Source of the DNA: Circinella minor
Taxonomy: Eukaryota > Mucoromycota > Mucoromycetes > Mucorales > Lichtheimiaceae
Reading direction: 5' to 3'
Assembly (NCBI GenBank): GCA_016758965.1
Contig: JAEPRB010000043.1
Location: 1 to 58,747, forward strand
DNA: 58,747 nt
Part shown: in pieces, positions 47,795 through 58,747 of the stretch
Layout: each line of letters begins with the position of its first letter
How positions within the stretch are numbered: the stretch's first letter is position 1
Notes under the pieces: generated by a model
What the model saw: only the letters and a program-made list of their open reading frames with translations
Databases searched by the model: none
Told to the model about the DNA's origin: nothing
Made by a program: the position numbers and the translations under genes

Positions 47795-48335
47795 CGATGT
47801 GGCATTGGCGGGGGGAGGAGGAGGATATCCACCTCCATGTTCCCCTCCCACCAATCCACCTCCATATCCTCACTATCATCATCATATCTCCACCTTCTTC
47901 TTCTTTACCACCACCATCACTACCACAGGCACCGGCACCAACGGAACCGCTAACACTTTAGAAGCAACGGTAGCTGCAGGAGCAGGAACAGAAATAGCGG
48001 GAGAAGCAGAAGCAGGAGCAGGAGCAGAAGCAGTTGGTAAAGTTCGTGACGAGTTTCCCAACTCAACGGATATGCCCGTACGACGGAAATGTCGTAGAGG
48101 GGGGGGGCAATGTCTCTTTTGGTGATTTCCTCATCTTTCAATCTGCGGATTGTTTTTTTTTTTAAAAAAAAAAACCAGCCTGCATGAGGTTGGGACCAGA
48201 TGTAGGTGTACGACTCGTGCTAGAGGAAGATGTGGAATGGCAGGAAGAGGAGAAGAAGTATTTCCATATAAACGAATGTGCGATGTTGGGAGTAGCGTTA
48301 AGACGAGAAGTTCGAGAACAAGCAGTTTGACATGG
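47795..48335 (-). pseudogene. Repeat-borne module B (right arm), broken
   Basis: Counterpart of the module at 35515-36115. Blocks on the minus strand: CSRTSRLNATPN, SSSSTSRTPTSGPNLMQAG, MKDEEITKRDIAPP, LPTASAPAPASASPA, EDMEVDWWEGNMEVDIL and NATSLWF with a stop. Frame breaks again fall at homopolymers. Confidence 0.5.
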
Positions 48336-48569
48336 AAAAAAAAACAAAAAGGAAGAAAAACGCATCAAGAAAAACAGTTTTTTTTTTTTTTTGACAGGCA
48401 AAAAAACAAATATTATGCAACTTACTTTTTTTGTGAGATTTTTTAAGGGTATATATAAAAAAAAAAGCTATAAAATATCTAATATTTATAATTAGAATAT
48501 GTACACAATAAAATATTTATTTTTGTAAGCAAAAAGAACAGAACTTACCTCCTTCTTTAGAAACACAAT

Positions 48570-49113
48570 GCGGTTGCGTTTGGTGGAAGAATATCCACCT
48601 CCATGTCTCCCTCCTACCGATCCACGTCTATGTCCTCTGCGACACCATATCTCCAATCAATGTCCAAATGGGTCTTCATGGGCATCTTGGGTTTCTTCTC
48701 TACCACCATCATCACCACCACGGACGCCGACATCACCATTGACACCAACACCATTGACACCAACAGAACGAACAGATGTAGCGAAAGCAGAGGAATGAGA
48801 GAAAGTAGGGGAACCAGGAGCAGAGGAACCCAAGGAAACCTGAAGCGGTAGTAGTAGTAGTAGTAGTAGCACCCATTGGTATTGTGGCAGTGGGATTCAG
48901 AAACGATTCTGGTGGGAAGACAAGCACGTGGCGCTATGTCTCTTTTTGAGATTTCTTCGTCTCTGATTCAACGAATCACTTAGTGCAAACCTTCCTGCAT
49001 CAGATTATAATCAAATGCAGGTGAACAAGTCGGAGTGGGAGGAATGCGAGGTGGAGGATTGGAAAGATTACAGGTTAAGCGAATTGCCGGCAGAGTAGAG
49101 CGAGTCATACGTG
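48570..49113 (-). pseudogene. Repeat-borne module A (right arm), broken
   Basis: Counterpart of the module at 34709-35300. Blocks on the minus strand: FPILHLAFLPL-type and TPTCSPAFDYNLMQ frames, then VSLGSSAPGSPTFSHSSAF, VGVNGDVGVRGGDDGG, and the tail EVDILPPNATALCF with a stop. Same order as in the left arm; frames are broken by indels. Confidence 0.5.
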
Positions 49114-50013
49114 TAAAGAAAAAAAAAAGGTGAAAAAAAAAAAGTGCGCAGCCATTGAAATTAAATTTTATTTTATAGCTGCATTAACGTTCCTTTGAAT
49201 CCGCTATAGCCAACTATCTTCACATATACACATACTATACTCATATTTTTATACTAAAACTATAGGCCCGAAATTACTTTTTATATAATAATGACATATG
49301 TTTATGATTACGTACTATGAAATCGTATAATAATAAAAAAACAGTAAATTCTCTTTATTCATCATTTTAACAAATAATGGCACTATTAACTCATAGAGTT
49401 ATAACGGACCACTAAGGTTTTTACCTGACAGTCACCTATTTTTTTTTTTTTTTTTTCATTGGTAACTTGAAATGAAGTCTGATTGAGTCACACTAATTCT
49501 ATGAATTGACCTTAAGCTAAAAAGTAATAATAACATTAACAATTGAAATGCAATCTTTTCAAGGAAAAGTTAAATTGACAAACAATAATATAATATGAAT
49601 ATTATTATATTTAAATAGGAATAAAAGTCATAAAGCTTAATTTTCTATCAACCTTACATAAATTTTAACAAGAATAAAGTAATGAAAAGGAATCTAAAGT
49701 ACCTGGTCATTATGAGACGATGTCCAATAGAATATTAGATCATTATACAAAATGTTATAGATAAGTAAAACTCTTCCGCATTTATTGAAAGTTGCTTGAA
49801 AGATTGAATTATCCTCATACAACTATTCATGTTATCCTAAATTTTGAAAAAGTAGTTTGGTATTCATCGAGTTTTTGATCCACTTTGTTACAACGTCTTC
49901 ACAAAGACAGTATATAATACTTTTTCACTTCAATACTAATTGATAATAACTCAATTGAAATCCATTTTTAATAGTTATAGAATATCACACTGAACACAAA
50001 GATTGATCTAACA

Positions 50014-50529
50014 CCATAAAAAAAAAAAAAGGGGGTAATTCAAATATCCAATTCTATATAATCAAATATTTCCAAGCAAACTACATTCATTTTTATATCG
50101 CTATACGTAGTTATTTATATATACGTACATGAAACTGTATATAAAAGATTCTAAATACAAAGTGCAAAATTATAAAGTATATATCCATTTTACCACGACC
50201 GTACTATTTTTATTCACTTTTTTTTCTTGGAAAAGAAAAGAAAAGATACTCCATTTCTAAACTTTGATTTTGTAGACGATCAGGCTTGGAAGTCATTTTC
50301 AAAAAATCAGATATACTCTTCTATTTTATTTTGAATTGGGATTCGGGTATTATCAAAAAAAAAAAAACACGGGCTAAAAATGCATTAATCCTTCCCCCCC
50401 CAACTCAACAAAAAAAAAAAAAAATTCCACTCCGCCTAAATATGAATTAACTTAATTAAGGAAAGTTCTTTACTCAACAAAAAAAAAAAGACGCGACTCC
50501 ATTCTTTTTTTCCACTCTTTCCTTAAAAG
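50014..50529. other. Promoter side of the epimerase gene
   Basis: A+T-rich, with poly-A and poly-C runs (about 50394-50402) and two TACGTA sites (50106, 50122). A leader with TTTTTTTCCACTC lies just before the ATG. No separate gene. Confidence 0.5.
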
Positions 50530-51886
<1,357 letters not shown>

Positions 51887-52269
51887 AAAATGATAATAAT
51901 AATAATAAAAAAAAAAGAAGTGAAATATCTCCCCATTTTAATGTTGTCATAATTTTATTGGCTCATTTCTTTTAAACGATTGGGTTAATCCTTTAAAGGA
52001 GGGAAGGGGGGGGGAGAAGGAGAAAGAGGGAAAGAGCTTTTTAAACTTTCAACTTCAACTTTTATATAAATGAATGAATGGGAAAACCCCATTTTCCTTA
52101 TTAAAAGTACGAATATGCAGTTTTATTATCCCCATCAAACCCCCCACCCCCCCCCTAATATATTTCCTCTTTTTTTTTTTTTGATTATTATTAAACGCCT
52201 CCCCCTCCCTTTTCTTTTTCTTTATTCAAACTTTTCTCTTTTTCCTTTACAAAAAAAATAAAATAAATA
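51887..52269. other. Short intergenic segment between the epimerase and Surf4 genes
   Basis: About 380 bases on which the two genes face the same way. It has a G-rich run (about 52003-52018), a C-rich run (about 52140-52155) and a C/T-rich leader before the Surf4 ATG, probably its core promoter. Confidence 0.5.
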
Positions 52270-53232
52270 ATGGCCAATATTAAAGATCAAGTAGAAACAT
52301 TTAGTTCAAAAGCTGAAGATATTGTGGACAAGATTGGTCAACCTTTAAAACCTTACATTCCTGTTATTGGACGATTTTTAATTGTAGCTACTTTTTTGGA
52401 AGATGCTTTGAGAATTACCACCCAATGGTCTGATCAAATTTCATATATGGAAGATTATCGTCATTTTCCAAAAGGTCTTAGTCACCTTTTCCTTGGTTTA
52501 AATGTTTTGGTATGTTTTGTTAAATAAACTTTTTTCTTAAAAAAAAAGTTGGTGTAATGGTTACACTGAAGAATTTCAAAAAAAAAAAAAAAGTATAAAA
52601 TATGGCATGAATTTTTAATATAAAAAATAAAAAATAAAACATAGGTCATGTTGGTAGGATCAGGATGTGTGATTGGAAAAAGATATCAAGACTATGCAGT
52701 CTATGGATTATTAGGTGTTGTAGTAGCTCAAGCCTTGGGTTATGGATTAATTTTTGATCTCTCCTTTTTCTTACGTAACTTATCTGTTATTGGTGGTCTT
52801 GTCATGGTTTTATCTGATTCTGTAGCAAAACAACGTCGTATGTTTGCTGCTTTACCACAACTTTCAGAAAATAATCGTCGTACTTATTTACAATTAGCTG
52901 GACGGATTCTTTTAATCTTTTTATTCATTGGTTCTGCTTTTCATGGTGAATGGTCTCTTATTCGTATTGTAACTTCTTTATTGGGTTTATCTGCTTGTAT
53001 TATGGTGGCAGTTGGATTCAAGGCAAAATGGTCGGCCATGTTTTTAGTATTATTTTTATCTGTATTTAATGTTATTATTAATAACTTTTGGTCCGTATCC
53101 CATAATCATTTCAAGCGTGATTTTCTCAAGTATGATTTCTTTCAAACATTATCCATTGTAGGTGGATTCTTATTATTGGTGAATATGGGTCCTGGTGGTT
53201 ATTCAATTGATGAAAAGAAAAAAGAATTTTAA
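52270..53232 (+). CDS. ERV29: Surf4/Erv29-type cargo receptor of COPII vesicles, 275 aa, two exons
   Basis: Exons 52270-52509 and 52645-53232 (TAA), phase 0 junction. Several membrane spans (about residues 30-48, 62-83, 95-118, 150-170, 180-198, 205-222 and 232-252), as in Erv29. Recognised by YIPVIGRFLIVATFLEDALR, QWSDQISYM, GGLVMVLSDS, FNVIINNFW and the cytosolic C-terminus DEKKKEF, which carries the dilysine (KK) ER-retrieval signal and matches human SURF4 almost to the last residue. Erv29/Surf4 receptors load soluble secretory cargo into COPII vesicles at the ER and cycle back from the Golgi. The length is typical (269-310). The 135-base intron has a poly-A run and no other feature. Confidence 0.95.
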
Positions 53233-53971
53233 AGGAATGATCCAATTACTTTTCTATATATATATATATAAAACACCTTTTTGTTCTTCTTCTTTTAAAA
53301 GAAATATATATATTTACTCATTCATGTTGTTTTATATATATATAATGAGTGGGCGGGGGGGGGATTCATTTCAAGTTGTCAAAATGAAAAAAAATAATAG
53401 TTATAATATCTCAATAAATCTAATATATTAAATTGAACTAGTTATTTTCATAAATTCTGTATCATATGTAGATCTTTAATATACGTAATGTAAAAAATTT
53501 TGGGTTAAAGAATGCTGAAGGAGTCTATAATCTATCATAGTAGATCCTTCTTTCATTTTGTGTGTGGGGGTGGGAGAGTTTTTATCCGTCATCAAAAAAA
53601 AAAAAAACGTGATACTTGGAATTTCTCTTGATGATGTGTGTATTCTCTCTTTTCATTATAATATAATAAACTATACAGGTGGGATTATAAAATACCCACC
53701 TGTTCTTATCAAGTTTTCACAATAGAAAATCAAGACTTTTCTCACAATTTCAGAGCAATATAAGAAATCAGAATGGAATAAGGAATATATACCAAAGATC
53801 ATTCAATAATCTCTCTTTTTTGTTATTATTATTATATATGTAAGAGAAAAAGAGAGAAAAATATATATATAAATTATGTTACAAGAACCAAAAAAAAAAA
53901 AAAAAAAAAGAGAGAAGGTTAAATAAAATTATCATATATACAAAAGGGGAAGAAAAAAAATGGATCTTCTT
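53233..53971. other. Convergent 3' flanks of the Surf4 and PKA genes
   Basis: The Surf4 gene (plus) and the PKA gene (minus) converge here. A G-rich run lies at about 53351-53363 and (TA)n runs on either side. No gene. Confidence 0.55.
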
Positions 53972-56100
<2,129 letters not shown>

Positions 56101-57599
56101 CTAATATTAAAAAAAAAAAATTATTGTATGGGAAAAAGAAAAGAAAATAAAAAAAAATCCCGTTTTTGGTTTCATAAATCTTTTTTTTTTTTTGTCGTTC
56201 CATTTTTTTCAATTAATGCAAAAGATATTTCTTGCCTTGTTTCACTCAATTTTGAGTTTTAAAATGTTTCATTGTTTTACAAAAGTTTTTGATCATGCAA
56301 GTATTTTTTTTTTTCAAGTTCAGAAAATTTTTATTTTGTTTGCTTATTTATAAAGTCTCTTTCTCTCTTTTTTTTTTTTTTTCAAATTCTGGGCTTGAAA
56401 TTTAAATAAATTATCGAGTATTCATGGACGATGACAATGTGCTATTATTTACTGAAAACAAAGGAGGAACACTAGGAAAAAAGGTCATATCATGTCAAAA
56501 AAAAAAAAGTGTAACCCATATGAATTCTAAACCATGATGTAAGTTTTTTTTTTTTTTGATAATATATCATAATCTTGATACTGTTCTTATTACAATGTCA
56601 ATAACTGTTACTTATGCAACAAATTGCAGCCCTAAAATATTTTAACACTAATTGATACAGGGAATAAATTGCCTAGGCCCTGAGATCTCGGAAAAGATTG
56701 ACACAATAGGGATGATTGCCTTGTGTTTCTTTTATTCGGATATTCGGATTTCTGATAATGTAACATAGGAACCACAATTTGCAGATACGTACGCAGCTAT
56801 GAAAGGAAAACATTGTTCATGTCACGGATACATATGTTAGTTCGTGATATAAGCAACAACAATCGAAGGATCCATGTCGATCAATAGTAATTTTTTTTTT
56901 GTTGGATACTACGTGAGAGCTTTTATACTATAGCTTTATTTTATTTTTTTTTCGTATCTGATTTACCATTAATCTTTTAAATCAACAAACTGCGCATCGA
57001 TGGAAACTGTCTGAATTCAATTTGTAGCTGTGTAGAGTTCAGGGCTGTATTTCACATACGTTATCTGGTACGTATCTTACATAAATAAAGCACGGTAAAC
57101 TCGTGTACAGTAAAAAAAGACACATGATCAAAATAACGGGAAGTGAATGATCTTGGCTTTCGTCACTGCGCATTTTTTCTATTTTTTTTTTCTTTCTCTC
57201 TTTTTTTTTTCATAGACACTGCTCACTCAATTTATTTATCGCCCAGACAACAAAGATTCAGCGACTTGAACAATGTCACGCAGTCCATGAATTCGCTTTT
57301 TAGATTTCAGTTATGTGCAATGCTACTTGCATCTATCTTTTCCGTTTGTCAAATAACAGATTCAATCATTCCTAGGTGACACGGACTACTGGAGCTAGCT
57401 ATTTTTACGTATGCGAAAGGTAGCTTTCAAGAGCTTCTGGTTTGTTTCATTTTTCATCAATAATGAAGAACTGTCAATTGTTTTTGCAATGTATTTGTTA
57501 TTCTGTTATATTTCAACTTTTATTTTAAATTTTTATTTATTTCTAATTTTATGTTCTAAATTTTTTTTTTTTTATCTGATAAGAAGCTTTATCTAAAAG
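56101..57599. other. Intergenic stretch, promoter side of the PKA gene
   Basis: Homopolymer-rich leader of PKA, then about 1 kb with no supported gene. The plus-strand frame at 57143-57379 has no domain or splice partners. TACGTA near 56786, 57068 and 57407. It ends where the tandem array begins. Confidence 0.5.
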
Positions 57600-58747
57600 A
57601 GATGACATTTGTGGCGACTTCAATGAGGATTATCTTTTTCGGCGACTTAACAGGTTGCCGGTGGTTCCCAGGTAGGCTAGTGTCGTGGAAGTGATGCTTA
57701 ACATGACACGGAAGATAATCCTCCCAGATTCGGTGGTGTAAGAGGTGCATCTTGTGGTGGTTCCTTTCATTGTTGTTATTAATAATTCCAACAGTGAATG
57801 GCAGCCCGGCCTGGATGGTTGGCCGGCCTTGACCGATTGGAGCAGCTGGTAGGCTGCCATCATGAGAATGCCTATAGTCAGATGTAAATCATTTCAAAGG
57901 TATTTGCCGTATTCTTTTGTGTGCTTTTCATATTTCTTTATTTTCACCAATTTTTTAAATTGTCTCGATTAACTTTATATTTTTTTATTATTATTTGGAA
58001 CAACTATTGCTTGATCGAGGTGATGTCAGTAATGACTTCAATGAGGATTATCTTTTTCGGCGACTTAACAGGTTGCCGGTGGTTCCCGGGTAGGCTAGTG
58101 TCGTGGAAGTGATGCTTAACATGACACGGAAGATAATCCTCCCAGATTCGGTGGTGTAAGAGGTGCATCTTGTGGTGGTTCCTTTCATTGTTGTTATTAG
58201 TAATTCCAACAGTGAATGGCAGCCCGGCCTGGATGGTTGGCCGGCCTTGACCGATTGGAGCAGCTGGTAGGCTGCCATCATGAGAATGCCTATAGTCAGA
58301 TGTAAATCATTTCGAAGGTATCTGCCGTATTCTTTTGTGTGCTTTTCATATTTCTTTATTTTCACCAATTTTTTAAATTGTCTCGATTAACTTTATATTT
58401 TTTTTATTATTATTTGGAACAACTATTGCTTGATCGAGGTGATGTCAGTAATGACTTCAATGAGGATTATCTTTTTCGGCGACTTAACAGGTTGCCGGTG
58501 GTTCCCAGGTAGGCTAGTGTCGTGGAAGTGATGCTTAACATGACACGGAAGATAATCCTCCCAGATTCGGTGGTGTAAGAGGTGCATCTTGTGGTGGTTC
58601 CTTTCATTGTTGTTATTAGTAATTCCAGCAGTGAATGGCAGCCCGGCCTGGATGGTTGGCCGGCCTTGACCGATTGGAGCAGCTGGTAGGCTGCCATCAT
58701 GAGAATGCCTATAGTCAGATGTAAATCACTTCAAAGGTATCTGCCGG
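57600..58747. repeat. Tandem array with a 418-419-bp unit, at least 2.7 copies, running off the window
   Basis: The anchor GACTTCAATGAGG occurs at 57616, 58034 and 58453. Copies are nearly identical (few substitutions and one A/T-run length change). Each unit has a G+C-rich half of about 270 bp and an A+T-rich half. The 77-residue minus-strand frame seen in each copy is not supported as a gene, since it simply follows the repeat. The array may be why a contig ends here. Confidence 0.95.
57625..57860. other. Structured G+C-rich part of the repeat unit (possible ncRNA)
   Basis: In copy 1 several stems are visible: GAGGATTATCTT (57625-57636) with AAGATAATCCTC (57712-57723); inside it CGGCGAC/GTTGCCG (57640-57646/57654-57660) and GTGTCGTG/CATGACAC (57680-57687/57702-57709); and separately ATGGCAGCC/GGCTGCCAT (57798-57806/57852-57860) enclosing CCGGCC/GGCCGG (57806-57811/57821-57826). 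The same bases recur in the other copies. I recognise no known RNA family. Confidence 0.5.

Larger units (their letters stand above)
47641..50013 (-). repeat. Right arm of the 2.4-kb inverted repeat
   Basis: Reverse complement, with divergence, of 33785-36236. The outer end reads GATTGATCTAACA (on the plus strand, ending 50013). Both coding-like modules are present in reverse order. The arms face each other across about 11.4 kb that carries the palmitoyltransferase and PI-PLC-like genes, so homologous pairing of the arms could invert that segment. Confidence 0.85.

Noticed and set aside
52548..52568. GTTGGTGTAATGGTTACAC inside the Surf4 intron, like a tRNA A box
   Set aside because: No B box, no anticodon arm and no acceptor stem follow; too short to call a tRNA.
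57616..57640. CAATGAGGATTATC in the tandem unit resembles part of U4 snRNA
   Set aside because: The rest of U4 (5' stem-loop order, Sm site) is absent.
57630..58700. 77-residue minus-strand reading frames in each tandem unit
   Set aside because: They exist only because the unit is repeated; no domain, and the DNA is better explained by stems.

Overview
This window looks like nuclear DNA of an early-diverging fungus, most likely Mucoromycota/Mucorales. That is inferred from strong A+T bias with very long homopolymers, many short GT..AG introns (acceptors usually TAG), fungal-type proteins (Erf2-like palmitoyltransferase, Erv29/Surf4, PKA catalytic subunit, secreted CAP and PI-PLC-like proteins) and fungal-type Ty3 and Plavaka/tnp2 elements. 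I cannot name the species. All exon boundaries were worked out by hand from reading frames and splice dinucleotides.

Layout. 1-6.3 kb is almost gene-free; its one clear gene is a secreted CAP/PR-1 protein (2066-2781, minus). 6.3-24 kb is a graveyard of mobile elements: a Ty3/gypsy relic (about 6290-7560, minus), a broken multi-exon gene of unknown family (7788-10815, plus), a 1.18-kb element with 16-bp perfect terminal inverted repeats (10928-12107), a TA-flanked short inverted-repeat element split by a solo LTR (13586-14686 with 13754-14311), another TA-type element (16608-17138) next to a fragment of a larger repeat, a decayed Plavaka/CACTA transposase (about 18880-21173, minus) and, divergently beside it, a broken RGG-tailed gene (21455-23188, plus). 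23.2-27.5 kb is A+T-rich with no recognisable gene.

27.5-56.1 kb is the housekeeping block: a disordered acidic-motif protein, mitochondrial-type 3-ketoacyl-CoA thiolase, PDRG1-like prefoldin, Erf2-type DHHC palmitoyltransferase, secreted PI-PLC-X protein, glucose-6-phosphate 1-epimerase, Surf4/Erv29 and PKA catalytic subunit. Two inverted copies of a 2.4-kb repeat (33785-36236 and 47641-50013) bracket the middle of this block. The window ends in a tandem array with a 418-419-bp period (57600 to the end) whose G+C-rich half can fold into several stems.

The genes do not form one pathway; they are ordinary dispersed fungal genes (fatty-acid oxidation, secretion, lipid modification, cAMP signalling). 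The most unusual signal is not a gene. The hexamer TACGTA is far commoner than expected in non-coding DNA, and comparison of repeat copies within the window shows sites where a plain TA in one copy has become TACGTA in the other, a clean 4-bp gain. It looks like the footprint of some TA-targeting process.
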